A program made the translations under genes and the position numbers. DNA of 64,000 bases from Pseudeuparius sepicola (lineage: Eukaryota; Arthropoda; Insecta; Coleoptera; Anthribidae): NCBI GenBank assembly GCA_963920635.1, contig OY987303.1:48669223-48733222 (forward strand). The letters are read 5' to 3'. The notes beneath the pieces were generated by a model. The model saw only the letters and a program-made list of their open reading frames with translations. It ran no database searches and was not told where the DNA came from. Positions 11,772 to 24,480 of the stretch are shown here, piece after piece (within the stretch, counting starts at the first letter, position 1; each line of letters starts with the position of its first letter).

Positions 11772-12999
11772 TTAGGCCAGGGAAATTACGGTAAAAAATA
11801 ACGAAACCTAGACAAAATTCATAACCGCATTTTTATAATGCCATCACAAAATATTGGTAATAAATGAACGCCAGAATTGTTTTTTATACAAAATAAATAT
11901 ACGCGTGTGGGCGTTTTTTAGAAAAATACATTTTCTTGTAATAAAGACGGCATAAATATTAACTGCGAATTTTAAGCTGCATAAGTAAGGTATATAAAGT
12001 TGAGATTGATAAATTAAACAGATTACGTTTGCGCAAGTATCCGAATGATGTAAAAATGACATTTTGCCTAATATTTTGTTGGGCAAAAATATTAACTGCG
12101 TTTTTATTATTTATAATTACCTTAAAAATCAAGTATTAACAGTTTGTTCTGAAATTAAACATATTGTTTGGCCGGAAATCGCATTTTAAAGAAATTTGAA
12201 GCTGTGTTTGAGAGCAAAATTATTAACTGGCTGATTTTTGTTAAACTTTGTGGATACTAAGTCTTGTTAAATTTTTTGAAATTAAACAAAAATTGGTAAC
12301 GGAAGTATTTTTACAAATACAAATGATAAATGTGTAATTTCGCTATATGTGATTTAATATAGTTATATTGTAAAAAGTTAAACAAAAAAAAACAGTTAAT
12401 ATTTTTGCTTTTCCTAAAGAAATGACAAGTAACAGTTGACCAATATGCGCCGTAAATAAATGTTTAATTTCGCTATATATGATTCAATATAGTTATATTG
12501 TAAAAAGTAACAGTAAACAGTAAAAAAACAGTTAATATTTTTGCCTAGTCTATACCAATGAGAAGTGACAGCTGACGTACATGCGGCTCAGATAAATGTT
12601 TAATTCTGTATAAGTTACATTCTATTTGTAAAAGGGAATGATCATCTGCAATAAAAACGTAGTTAATATTTTTGCTTTTGCCGAAATAGAAAATTATCCG
12701 ATTTTTATCCCTCTTTGTCGATCTAAGTTACTTCCATATTCTTAAAATGTTTAATTTCTTAATATATGTTAGCAAGGGAAGTTTTTTACCTAAAGAGTCT
12801 AAAAAAATCCAGTTAACATTTTTGTTCGAAATTTCTAACGAAAAATAGGTGTTTTTTGAGGTAACTCGCAAGGTTCAGTTTTTTCAAAATGTTTAATTTT
12901 TGGTTTCTATCAACATTATTTACTTATAACTTTGATATGGTAAAACAAAATTGCAGTTAATATTTTTTTCTAGGTCAAATTCTATTTTCCCTGGCCTAA
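11772..12999. mobile_element. TIR element made of head-to-head ~130-bp sub-repeats (FB-2)
   Basis: The outer ends are TTAGGCCAGGGAAA (11772) and its complement TTTCCCTGGCCTAA (ends 12999). Inside, a degenerate sub-repeat is marked by CAGTTAATATTTTTG. It occurs in this orientation at about 12392, 12529, 12660, 12811 and 12953. It occurs as the complement (CAAAAATATTAACTG) at about 11955, 12085 and 12215. Spacing is about 130-150 bp, and orientation flips near 12300. A second marker, AAATGTTTAATTTC, flips in the same way. No coding capacity. Confidence 0.82.
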
Positions 13000-13738
13000 T
13001 TATCGTGCGTCAGCAAGCTTATTTGTTAAGTACTGGTATATGGTCAATGTTGCTGTGACAGCCATACATCCCGATGGGCTTTAAAATAGGGAAAACAATG
13101 CTACAATCATTGATATATGAAATATGAGGTTGTTATTGTTATTTTTGGGTGGATTTTCACTTTGTGCGCTATAGCACTGGAAGTTTCTTTATGAATTAAT
13201 TTGGTAGAAGATAAACGGCAAGGCTGATCAATCGATTTTCGTGCAGCCTTTCACAGTGATTATAGAAATTATTTCCTCTTAAGGTTTATTTAGTTCAATA
13301 GAATAATTCCCTCGAGGATAAAAGTATATATTTATTCCAATATTCTGGCGGAGAAAGCCGGATCTGTAAATTCGTGTACCCCCTATTTCTATAGAAATCT
13401 GAATTCAAAGAGATAAATATCATTCAGGTATTTTCAATTAGATTCAATCGTTTACCAAATATATTTTAGTCTTTAAGGCGGTGGGGGTGCAAAAGAACTC
13501 AATTAGCAATTAAGGGCATTATATTTGCTTAATTGCTTTAGTCTCCCCTTTCTCCGCAAAGCCCCTGGATAAATTTGAGGACTTAAAGGATCCTTGCGAT
13601 AATGTGCCGAGAAGAGGGAAGGTTTTGTCGTACTCGAGGAAATTGTTCTCATTATCACACCAAATACGAGTAGGTGTATTTTATTGATTACAAAATCTAA
13701 TAAGCTAGGTGTCAGAGAGTAAAAATAGGTGCTTACAT
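13000..13738. other. anonymous sequence
   Basis: No supported gene or repeat. An 81-codon minus-strand frame at 13503-13748 has no motif. Confidence 0.4.
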
Positions 13739-15517
13739 TTATAACCAAAAATTGTTGGGTATATTTGAGCGCCAGAAGCTTGAACTATTTGGTAGTTAAA
13801 CAAAACATACCTAACATTTTCCTATTTACAATTTATTTACGTTGAAATTTGTTCAGTAAAGTGAAGTAAAAATTTGTTGCAATGATGTGAAGTAACTGAG
13901 CAATGAATTTTATTATTTACAATTTAGAATTATTTGTTGAAAAAAAAAAACTGAAAAATGTTTAAACTTTACAATACAACATCGGAGATGTTCGTGAGCT
14001 TAATATGAAACCAATACGAGCATAAAAAGTTCTCGTGAGCATCTAAAGTTTTGTTTACGAGCACTTCGAAAATTTGGACTACTGAGTCCCACAGAGTACC
14101 TTAAAAGTTCTAGGTCGTTGACACTGGTGAGTCGCCATCGTTGCTCCAAGCTTCTTATCGTTGTAGTTATGACCTCGGAGAGACTCAAAGTTGGGTCGTG
14201 GACGATTTAAGCTGGGGCTAGACGATGTGCAACCACTGTCAGACTTGTGTCATAGGATGTTGTGTTGGTATGTCCGTATTCCGACGGTGCCTTGCTGACG
14301 TACCGGAGTGCATGTAAAAGAAAACACAACGAACAGTCTCGGAAAAACTGCAGTAGAAACTTCGACGCGTTTACAATGTATATATAAATTACTTAAGTGC
14401 AAAATTTGATTGAAAATAAATAAATTTATAAAATGGACTAAAAATGTAGCTATAACTTAATGAACCTTGAACAATGACTATAAAATAAAGATTAACAACT
14501 AATATCCAAACACAAGCAATTACCTTGACTGAACGTTACTACAGAGTGAGTGGGGACATCCCCGTTCAGTGATTAAACACAAGACAAAAAATATAACAGT
14601 CACAAAAGCTAGATAACCAAAATAAGAACCGTGGTAGAGTCCACGTCAATATCAGGCAACTTAAGGGTTTGTTTCGATAAGTCTGTGCTAATAAATCTTT
14701 ATAACCAAAATATGGTCACAGCTCGCAGCGTGATGCCCACAGAGAAAAGGGGTGTACAGGCCTAGGTGAGAGTAGCTTCAAAAGTCGTCAAATGACGGTA
14801 CCTATTTAATAAGAAATTATTAAAAATCAAGCATCTAACTCACCCAGACTGTGTTCCCGGGATCCTCTCCGTGGTCCACCTGAAGCAGGTCGCTGTTAAA
14901 ACTCAGCAATACGTGGACACCCACACCTCAAGACAGAAAACCTTAATTAGCACATCGAAAACAAACGCACACCGTATGCAAAATTACCTAAGCCGACCAT
15001 AAAGTGTAAGATTTTTCGCACAATATGGGAGACTTCCGTTTCCTGGGCGTTTAATTAGGAAAAAACTATATATAAATGCCACCGAACATGCTGCGGTGTG
15101 AACTGTCAATTCTGCCAAACTCCCACCACTGATACTAGACCAGAAAGAAATGTCGAAAATAAAGACTGAAGTTAATACATGAAGTCAGCACAAAACAGAA
15201 TGAAGTGAATATCTATTGTCTTTGTGATTTACGGCAGACAGTGCTTACAACAATGTAATCGTTCTAATAGTACATACCTTCAATTGATGAATAAAATTTA
15301 AACAATTTTGCAACCGGCACATACCTTTTTATACGGTTCAACAGTTAGTTTAGTTTTGAAACAGCAATTTATTATGCATCAGCTTGTATAGGTGGTTGCA
15401 GATAGTAGGGCAATATTCTTTATAGTGTTACGTTTACATGGGGTGCAAAACGAATGAATCGGAATTAAATGGACATTTAAAACGTCGTAACGAAAACTAG
15501 ACAAAATTTTCGTTGCA
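13739..15517. repeat. 1.78-kb dispersed repeat, copy A
   Basis: Collinear with 57387-59126 in the same orientation. Both open with ATAACCAAA and TATATTTGAGCG.CAGAAGCTT. Both share GCTAGACGATGTGC.ACCACT, CGTACCGGAGTGCATGTAAA and CACAGAGAA.AGGGGTG.ACA, and both end with a small hairpin, GTAACGAAAA / TTTTCGTT.C. Identity is high but gapped. No long open frame exists in either copy. It could be a solo LTR or a non-autonomous element; no TG...CA ends or target duplication are clear. Copy A ends inside a LINE reverse-transcriptase motif. Confidence 0.8.
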
Positions 15518-16440
15518 AAACCGAACCCTGGGGTACTCCATGAATTGACTCTCTTGCCTTTGAACTCTTTTGTTTAAATATAATTATCTGATACCTGCCC
15601 ACTAAATAATCTTCCAACCATTTAAAAACTGTCCCTCTAATTCTCATTTGATGCAATTTTAAAAGTAAAATTTGTCTGTTTACTGTTTCAAACGCTCTTT
15701 TTGTATCCAAGTATACCACACCCACCAACTTCTTCTCGCATCTATAGCTATTTTCCATACTCCAAGTAACCTTTGAATTGCAATTTACCAAGAATATATT
15801 TTTTCTAAATCCAGCCTGACAGTCCGTTAATACTTCTTATTTTGTAATAAAAGCAGTTTACAATCTTTTCCAAAACTTTCTCATGTGCAGGTAATAGATT
15901 TACTGGACGAAAATCTTCACATTTTATTGATTTCTCTATTTTTTTATTGGCACGATTGTTAACATTTTCCAACATTTTGTGAATTTACCATTTGTTAGCG
16001 AATTGTTTATAATTTTTAAAAACTCATCTGCAGTTTTAAGCTAATATCTCCACTAGTAATGTTATTGCTGTTTAAATTACGAACTATAAGTTCATAAAAA
16101 TCCATATTTCGAAAACAAATCATTTTGATTTGTTTTTCTGACATAAATTCCAAAGACTTGTCAATTCCATAATTTCCACCAATGGAATCTACTATTTCAT
16201 TTATGCTTTCTAGATAAAACATTCAAATTTTCTGCAATATCTAAATCATCGTCTAAAATATTGTTATTCAATTTAATTAAAGTTTGAATTTCTTCTTGAT
16301 CCTCTTTTACAATTTGTTTTATTGCCTTCCATATAGATTTTGGATTTACAGCTTGATCAATTTTATTTCTGTAAAAATTTTGTTAACCTTTTTCTAATTT
16401 TGTGCAGAACAAATTTTCTGTAAATTTTATATCAATAATT
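15500..16440 (-). pseudogene. LINE reverse-transcriptase relic (Jockey/CR1-like)
   Basis: Reading the minus strand from 16440, the linker typical of insect LINEs appears first (NKIDQAVNPKSIWKAIKQIV), then after frame changes VNLLPAHEKVLEKIV (RT block 1-2). The clear stretch at 15477-15791 follows: VVYLDTKRAFETVNRQILLL, whose family motif is LDLxKAFDTV, then GTVFKWLEDYL, and GVPQGSVL (RT block 5). The polymerase YADD block is missing, because the sequence changes at about 15517 from PQGSVL straight into the end of the 1.78-kb repeat. The relic has several stops and frameshifts and is 5'-truncated. Family assignment is by motif spacing only. Confidence 0.87.
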
Positions 16441-16863
16441 CCAATCTTCTTCACATAAGTGACATGCGCGCTACGCCGTCTAGCTTTTTAGTAGTCACTG
16501 ATTAAAGGGTGTCGAATACAGCAGTGTCATCGGGGTTGCTTCGCCTAGCTGTCACTAGGTTGCGCTATTGTGCGGGAAGTCTTTGGTTTATTAAAGGCAA
16601 AGGTTAGACAGGCTGACTGGCCACTGGACAGTCATGACGAAAACGTGCAAAGTGGATCATGGTGTAGACGATTTGGTAGTGTTGCTGGTAGGAATTTTCT
16701 GAAGTGATTTTGCAATTATTATGAGGATGTGGGTGCGATCTGTGGTGTGCGAAAACTTGCTGGTGCTTGTGAACACATCTTTTTTAAAATGTGTCAAATG
16801 ATATAACGCTAGCCTTGGACAATACCAATAAGTTATTCACAATACTCCAAACTGGGAGTACCC

Positions 16864-16931
16864 CAGAAGCAACTGAGCGTGTGTGGGGCAGGGGACAATT
16901 ACTATTATTTTGAATACTACGGAAAACCCTT
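16864..16931 (+). repeat. short Penelope-derived repeat copy
   Basis: AGAAGCAACTGA, then CAATTACTATTATTTTG, then TACTACGGAAAACCCT match positions 57-190, with about 55 bp of the longer copy missing between the last two blocks. Confidence 0.7.
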
Positions 16932-19900
16932 CCAATTTGTTCGAGGATTCACCACAAAATTTCGATTTCGTTTTGAAAACGATTAGGACTTTCTAAGGAA
17001 CATGTAGAATGCCTATGAAACACCTACCTTACTGACATTACCAGGATTGAATATTGCACCATTTTCTGTTTCTTTCTTTTTTACATTAAAAGTCACACAA
17101 CACTACACATCATTCATCACATTTTCTAAATCTGTTAGGAACCTCTTGTTTCCCTCCGCCATTCCTTTTGTTTGAAGCGAGGTACTCAGCCTGACGACCA
17201 CGGAGGAGGATTCCCTCCGCCAGGAAAACCCCGAAGGGTAACCAAAAAACACAACTGCACTAGCAACTAGCACACATTGCGCGTGCAAAGCACTACAGTA
17301 GCTGTTCAAAGAGGCCGCCGTTCACCTCGATGCACAAATTCACTCGGTTATATAAATTAATTTTTTTTTTAATTTTTTACTTCAGGATCTTCTCTTCTAC
17401 TTATTCTGGGCCAGGCCAAATAAGTGGGTCAATCACAGAATTCTTTTTGTTTGGTTTTAATAGATTTTCGATAAGTTTTCTTATGAAAATTATTTTTTTG
17501 ATCAACTATTCTCACATTGACATCGATATCGATAATTATTACGCACCACTCCAACCTCTACTGTTTTGTGCGTTTTGTGCCCAGTTGCCTTGTCTGTCAG
17601 TCTGCCATCCCTACGATAGCGCGGTATGTCGAATGAATTTGATTCTACCGGTCCAAAAATCGTGGTTTCGCGAGAAATGTGTATGTAGTTTTGTTCTTAC
17701 TTGGTGCTGCTAAAAATGCAAAAACAAAAAACGCGTAGGGATTCAGGATTACCTAGCCTCGGGACCGAGCTCGAGACGAGCCTCGGGACTCGGAATTCAT
17801 ATCCTGTTTTCTGTTTTCGAATTTCAAACTAAGGTAAGCGCTGCAGCTACATTCAAATCGATTGTTATTTATGTATTTTTTTAATTTGTATGAGTAAAAA
17901 GGTATTTTCAACCTTCCTAAAACAATGACAACACCGCGAAAAATCACTTCCAGCTGACAGTGTGTTCCGAAGTCATATTGGATGACGTAATGATAGGTGG
18001 AGATTTACAGGGAAAATTGGGGTTTTTACCCTTTTTTAAAAGATCGTAAAAAAAATCTAAAAATATTTTTCTGTTTTCTTAAGCCACCCTGCGCACGAGG
18101 TAAATTTTTTTGTACTAAGCGACAGTTAACCTTTTATATCAATAAAAGTTCAAATTTCAATTTTTGTTATTAGTTACACTTATAGGCAAGACAATCCAGA
18201 AGAAAAATACACTCTAGGTTAAGTATGGAGAGAAACTCCATAATACAAGTCTTTGATTTCTGATAAAATATATAAATAATAATTATTACCAGTTAATAAA
18301 CAAGCTTGTATTACAAAGAAATTAGAAGGATTCCCAGAAATCGGTGGGCCCACTGCGCAGGGTCCCGTTCTTCAAACTCACTGGCTATGAAAGTGCAAAA
18401 GTTTCGAGAGAAGAGTTTTTAACCGGAGTGGCAAAGCGTGTTCCGACAACAATTGAATTGAGAGGTTTCAGGAGTACCCACTTCGTCGGTCTAGCATGTA
18501 GCACAATCAAATTAGAGTTGTAAATTCGGAACAGTTTGCTCATCTTATGCGGCGCTTTCCCCGAGCCATTTCGGAATGGGTTCCATAAGTAGCTATTGAT
18601 TTTAGCGGCAGCGCGTTCCCAAGTTTTCAGATACAACGTGGGAAATTGTAGGTCCTCAATTTAAAATGTATTATAAAAGTATGGATCAGTTGAACAGCAT
18701 AAATTGATGGACTACAGCCTCGTTAAGTTGTAAGTTTACCGGGTAAAAGTGTGTTTATAACTTTTTGGTACCCGTGTTCTTTATGAGTGAATTCAAAAGT
18801 AACCCGTCTCACTTCAATGTTGACCAAAGTTCCATGATTCATTTGCATAAGTGAAGGCCCATAGGGACTAGCGAGTTTATTTCCGGTCGGCATGTTATGT
18901 TTAACAAATCAGCATTTAATTACAAAAATATATGATACTAAATTTGTTTCCATTCGACATATTATTTTCGCATTTTGCCATCAATAATGAATTTGATGTG
19001 TTTACCTCTGGACTCCATTAAAATTGCTGGCAAATAATTATTATTAATCGGGATCTGTGAAAGGATGGTGCGATTTTTGTCACCAAATTTATCATTTCTG
19101 ACTCTGTCGAGTTAAAAATATAAATGGTCCCGATCGGCGTAGAACCCAGTCATGCAGCCACAGCACGACACAAAGTTACTTATCGCAAAGGTGCTATTGA
19201 AAGGCAGTGACGACAGAATAGTTGTGTTCACTAAAGTCTATAGGTAGAAACATGTGTCATGTATATACAGGACGACCCATTTCTGAAGGTGGGTCGCAAA
19301 AAACTCTACTTTGGTGCAAATATTCAGGTCTTAATCACAATCTTCAAGGCTACTACGATTTTTTTATAGTAGAAAATTACGGAAACTATTTAGCGATTTC
19401 TTTTATTTAAAATCTGACACCACAGCGTTAATCAGGACACCCTAAAATCCTCGTACCTATACCAAATTTGAACAAAAAATATACAGGAGTTCCATTCTGC
19501 AGGGTGTCAAAGTTAAGCAAAATAGGAATTTTAAAGGCATCTGGAGAGTGGAGTGTGCTATAGAATCACGTTAAACAGGACTACGCAAAGTGATTGACGC
19601 TTAAAAACACTGTCATTTTCTCAAACTCAATAACATGAAAAAGTTCAAATATATGATAACGATTTCAACTCTTAATATTTATAAATAAACAAATTACGGA
19701 TTAATATAATATACTAGTAGGTATGTATGTACTATAGTTATCTCAGCTCCTGTTCGAGGTAGAGCAATGTATTTTTTAGTTCGTGTAAAAGTACCAGCTA
19801 TTAGAATATGGAAGTGGCACAGTGATATCTTTATATCTTTATTAAGATATCAACAAAAAACGTAACCCAAAAAGTCCACATTTTCAGCCGCCATTTTGAA

Positions 19901-20574
19901 GGTGAAAGTAATGAAAATTGTATCTGCTCTAAACAGGTTCATAAAATATAAGTCTCGACAAAAAAAGTTAGCCAAAGATGACCCTTCTAGGATGACGGCA
20001 ACTGGGTCAAAAATTGTTAATAAACATTGCACCCTTGTTTAATAAACAAATTAAGTATCTCGTAAACTAATTAATATTTTTTAACGAAATTTTCAGGGTA
20101 ACTTAAGGGTCATAGAGGGCTATGTCCTGAGCGTTTCAAGTGCACAGTTGCTTTTTCCATAGAATGAAAAATACATGAAAATTTTTAAGAATTGATCGGT
20201 TTTTGCATTTATTTAAACAAATTGTTGGCCGATTTCAACTTACCAGATCTCAAATTAACCGCCTTTTAGTGTTCTAGTATAGTGTACAAAATTTGAAATA
20301 TTGGCAACTGTCTCTGAACTATCTAAAAAAAAAACGATTCTTGGATGATTTTTTTCACAATAAACCATTATTTAAACAATGTTGCGCCACTTCAAAATTG
20401 GATCCCATGAAATGCTAAATATGTTATCAATAAATATATCGATTTTTCCATATGGCATCCTGAATCGAATTACAACAATACAATGATTTTTGTTCGTGAT
20501 TTTTTTTAAATGCACACCGCGTAGACAGCCTGTGAATGTGTTAGCACTATTTGACAGTTTATAATAGGCTTGCT
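16932..20574. other. anonymous region, no supported gene
   Basis: A 68-codon minus-strand frame at 17103-17309 (ending MAEGNKRFLTDLENVMNDV) and a 127-codon plus frame at 17330-17713 have no recognised motif. The 18300-18660 segment is GC-richer with CpGs and could be part of an old repeat or a regulatory segment. Isolated TIR-like strings (TATACAGGACGACCC at about 19263, TATACAGGAGTTCC at about 19480) have no partners that I can see. Confidence 0.35.
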
Positions 20575-20686
20575 TCCAACAGAAGTCCCAAACGAGTCAA
20601 TCTAAGTGGTTCAATTTAAATTCTCTGACTGCTTGCGACAACTTCCTTTGTCTGGCTCTGACTAGTTGGGAACTTTCTGTTGGAAC
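20575..20686. repeat. small fold-back (about 110 bp)
   Basis: TTCCAACAGAA.GTCCCAAAC.AGTCA on the left pairs with TGACTAGTTGGGAACTTTCTGTTGGAA on the right with few mismatches and a loop of about 60 bp. It is most likely a miniature inverted-repeat element. It sits about 80 bp upstream of the candidate gene. Confidence 0.6.
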
Positions 20687-20767
20687 AAACCACCCGATAT
20701 TTTCAACGTCAGCTGACAAACTTTCAGCGCTACTCGTTACTCCCTTCACCAAAAGAATATGTAAAAT

Positions 20768-21133
20768 GCAAATCGTGCGCTCGTTAAAATCCGCGAAGAG
20801 CTCGTAAGTGTTTTTTTTTTTGTTTTAAAATGTGCTAATTCGTCTCTACCGAACTAGACGTGCCCGTTTGATGAGCGACCGCGACGTGGCCGACAGCCGG
20901 CGCACGCAGCGACCGAACAACACGTGGCCGAACGATTTATCATTCGAGGCGAATTGCCGAATCCGGTATCCGTGGTGTTTTATTTACCCCTGCTGCGGTT
21001 ACGCGCCGATGACGGTCCGTGGGTGGCTTCGACTCCGAAGCGGACGTACCTACACTATGAACGGGGAAATTTGTGGTCTATAATCTATAGCGTAATCCCC
21101 TCCTACCTCCAACCAACCGGTAGGTACTCGAGG
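20768..21133 (+). CDS. candidate short host gene, two exons (unidentified)
   Basis: CTC|GTAAGTG at 20804, a branch-point-like GTGCTAATT at about 20833 and the acceptor ACTAG|ACG at 20857 define a possible 54-nt intron, a common size in insects. The sequence around it is CpG-rich compared with the rest of the window. Splicing joins an ATG at 20768 (MQIVRSLKSAKSS) to a frame in exon 2 that runs to a TAA at 21081-21083 and contains MSDRDVADSRRTQR and FIYPCCGYAPMTV. A second exon-2 frame, open from 20858 to 21136, is equally striking: FIIRGELPNPVSVVFYLPLL, then DDGPWVASTPKRTYLHYERG. It could run into a donor GAG|GTAATG at 21134. I recognise neither protein. The splice signals and codon-like composition are seen; that it is a gene is inference. 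Confidence 0.4.
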
Positions 21134-21318
21134 TAATGACAAAGTCTAGAAATACTAAAGTCCGCTCACTTCTTTGATCTCTCGGAAAAGCCGACAATTT
21201 TTTGCGACCGATCGTAAATCAGCGTCACCTCGCACGCTTCGCATTTACGAGGGCGAATAAACGAAATCGCCCTCAAGCTAGTTATACGGGGGCAGGTTCA
21301 TATTGACTTTCCATTATT

Positions 21319-21364
21319 TACCAAAGTCTACAAATATTAGTATTACTATTTGTAGACTTTGGTA
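21319..21364. repeat. perfect 18-bp inverted repeat
   Basis: TACCAAAGTCTACAAATA (21319-21336) is perfectly complementary to 21347-21364 across a 10-bp loop. A diverged second hairpin using the same GTAGACTTTGG word lies at about 21440-21483, and a related CAAAGTCTAGAAATA occurs at 21144. It could be a protein-binding palindrome or the core of a tiny mobile element. Confidence 0.7.
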
Positions 21365-21483
21365 CGACATTATTTGTGTAGGTAAGTGTACCGTTAGTTT
21401 TTGGTAAGTACAGTTAAATTAAAATACAAGGTAGCTATTACCAGAATCTACGTAATTAGTAGGTATATCTGTAGACTTTGGTT

Positions 21484-24000
21484 GGAACATGAATAAAAAT
21501 GCAATTTTTTATGTTTTACGTTCATTTTTAATAAAGCCTAACAAAACATAGAGCAGACAAAAACATAAATAACAAATAAATATTTAACGACAAAGAGTTA
21601 AACTAATCATATCTACTTTTTCATCCTATAGTGAATATTTTGATATTTAAATTGACATAAACAATACAGAACAAAATATTACGCATACGTACCTACACAA
21701 GCATGCGTCTTACCATAAGCTTCTGGCAATAATCTTAACGGGACAGCCGAGGGGACAGCAGTTTTTATTAAACGTTTTTCGGACGAGTGAATGACTGATC
21801 ATCAAAATGTGCCTTGCAAATTCTTATACGTTGCCTCTTCAGGTGGAATATTCTCAAATTTATGTTCTCCGATGAACCCTAAGACATTCTTCCATTGCTG
21901 GCACCTTCAAATTTTCAATATTTTAATATGATATCTATATTATTCTTCAATTAATACCTAAGTATTCAAATGTCACATAAAAATTTCTTAATTTTTCTAG
22001 GTAGGTATCTCAAACTCAATCTTACCTTTCAGGGTCTTTAGGAAATGAAAAAAGGTAATACGAGTATAGTCTTTTAAACTGGTTTTACAGCCATCCGCAC
22101 TGCAGTAAAAAGCGTTACTATAATAAAATCGAGCAACTCTTACGCCTAGCGTAAACAAGAGCACGTGCGTTGAAATATTCGCAGGACCTTTATTTAATTT
22201 TAGTTTTACAATTGTTTACATCAAAATATTTCTGAAAAGATTTATTGGCTTAATTAAAATGGTTCAAAACATCCATAAAATTATTTGAGGCAGTGTCTAA
22301 ATAGCTGAAAACAACAAGAAAAACCGAATAACTACACTTTTGCGATCGAGTACGTCCCTGTTGCCGAGTCTGGTGAAATTGTATAGCCTACCGACCAATC
22401 GCGGATCGTCATTGAACACGTGGTTTTATTTACGCCAGGCGTACGGATTACTCGATTTTAGAATAGGCATCACTACAACACAGTCACGGTCGGTCGGTAA
22501 TATTTTGCGGTAATATTTTGGGCGCACCCGGTAGAATGCAAACGAACTGCTCTCAGCTACACTGTATACGGTTTATTTTCTTATATTATAAGGAGGGGAG
22601 GAGGGGAGCGAGAGAGAGCAAGAGAGAAACGTTTGTTTACACAAGGCCGAGTGCCCGGACTTATTAGTATATCTCTGGACGCTGGTAATAGTTTGCGCTG
22701 GTCCATAGTGCCTGCGAAAGGCGAGGGGGGCAGGTAGCGTGACCTGCTGATTGCCAGCGTTGCCAAATATACTGATTTATTTATGATAAAATGTTGTTGA
22801 TGCTCAACCTGTTTTTTTTTTTAGAAATAGTTGTTTTTGAGCCTCTCATTAATAGACTTTTAAGACATTTTTATTTTTGCTTTTTCTTTTTTAGAATTAT
22901 CGTTTTATTTAACGCCTCAGGGCCAATCAAAAATAAATAGACCTTTAAGAGGAATGAGAGAGCCACCTCTGCTTAAAAGCAAGTGGTATTTCCAGAAGTT
23001 GTTGGTATGACCCTCCGCTTGGCAACACTGCGAGACGGCTTAATGGCATCTAAGTACTCTAATTAGTATATCTTTAAGCTGATTGATGCTCGTTCCGACA
23101 CGTTGGTTTAAGTGAAGGAGTTGATGCAGTGAAGTTCTATTATCACCGTTCTCCGTTTGTATGATAAAAGTCGTACGTTCGAGAACAATAATTGGTGGGG
23201 AAACCATAACATTGTCTAGAATGCAGAATCAACGGCATAACAATTTTGTCAGTTGACTCGCTTTTGATAACTTATTAAAACAAATAATAATGCCAAATAT
23301 TAAATTTTAAAATTTCATTTTGTAAATTTTTCATGTATCAGTTTGAAATTTGGTAGTGTTATGATTAACCATACTTATCCTCAAAGGTATGTTTACAAAC
23401 GACGCTTAAAAAACCAAGCAAAAACTGGGGGAAGGGTTATGTTGTTTTTTTTTGACGTACATCAATGGACCTTTTTTTCCAATGCCATGACGTAAAATTT
23501 TATTTTTTTACTCTTGATAATTTCTCACGAAACGCGTTATTTACGAAATAAATTCGATTTTCAAAAGTCTGAACTTTAAAGAAATAGAGCCACAGAGAAG
23601 CCAGTTGAACTAAATATGTTTAAATTTAAATTTACAAGAAACGCCCAAAAAAGTAATTCGTAAATAATAGGTATTACTGAGTAGGTACTTAAAGATCATA
23701 TCGCACTTTATGCAGAGCATCTGTGTGCAGGTTTACCTTTTTTATGCATTTTTTACTCGTTTATTTTCTTTATTAAAATTATAATAACAGTAATATAGGT
23801 ATTTGACAAGCAAGTTAGTTAAATTCATTTATTAATTGAGCTTCATGTTTATTAACTGCTTCAGCAGTCAAGAAAACTAAATGTTTTGAAAAACTTGTAG
23901 TTTTTTGCCTAAATTTGTGAACTGTATTTAGTATTTCTGCCAAAGCTTGCCTTATCTCTTAACTATGTTTACACATAAGAAAAGAAATAAGTAATTTTTC
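21484..24000. other. anonymous region
   Basis: No supported gene. A purine-rich (GGGGA, GAGA) tract lies at about 22590-22630. The 22330-22520 segment is CpG-rich with a direct repeat of GCGGTAATATTTTG-like words and an ACACGTGG E-box-like site. It may be regulatory, but this cannot be shown. Confidence 0.35.
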
Positions 24001-24480
24001 TTCAAATCCGCAGTGAAGTGACATTAAAAGCTCAGAAATCGGCACTGAAGTAACTAAATATTCAAAACTCGGCCAACCAAGGCCCGTTTAACTTTTCCTA
24101 CACATTGCGAAATTGTTACCTATAGGAGCGCAATCTTTCACTATAAATATTTTAGCAGGTTTGAATATCAACCTATTTCTAATGGAGTATGCACAACAGG
24201 CAGCAGTTTGGAGTTTCTGTTGGAAAGCGCCTTGCCTCGTCATACTTGACCTAGATCGTCAAAGGCAAGCAATGCCGCCCGCTGTTGGTTCATGGGTGAT
24301 CCCTTGTAATTATTTTTCGCCTAATACACCATTTTTGCTGACTTAAAAAAATATAATTTGTACCTCGGCACTGAAGTTCATTTTATGACTGATGTGGTTT
24401 ATTTTCCTGGGCCAGAGGCCTCGGCAACTAAATTCCACATTAGTCATAAAAAGTTGAACTTCAGTGCCGAGGTACATAAA
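24001..24480. mobile_element. fold-back family FB-3, one arm plus central palindrome
   Basis: 24001-24350 matches the arms of the complete fold-back at 60770-61800 (shared TACACATTGCGAAATTGTTACC, GCAGCAGTTTGG, TCATACTTGACCTAG). 24360-24474 is a palindrome whose arms, TACCTCGGCACTGAAGTTCA and its complement, flank GGGCCAGAGGCCTCGGC. This copy has only one outer arm. Both a one-arm form and a full fold-back form are present in the window. Confidence 0.8.

Noticed and set aside
17330..17713. 127-codon frame as a gene
   Set aside because: Composition is of translated poly-T and repeats; no motif, and no support from splice or promoter signals.
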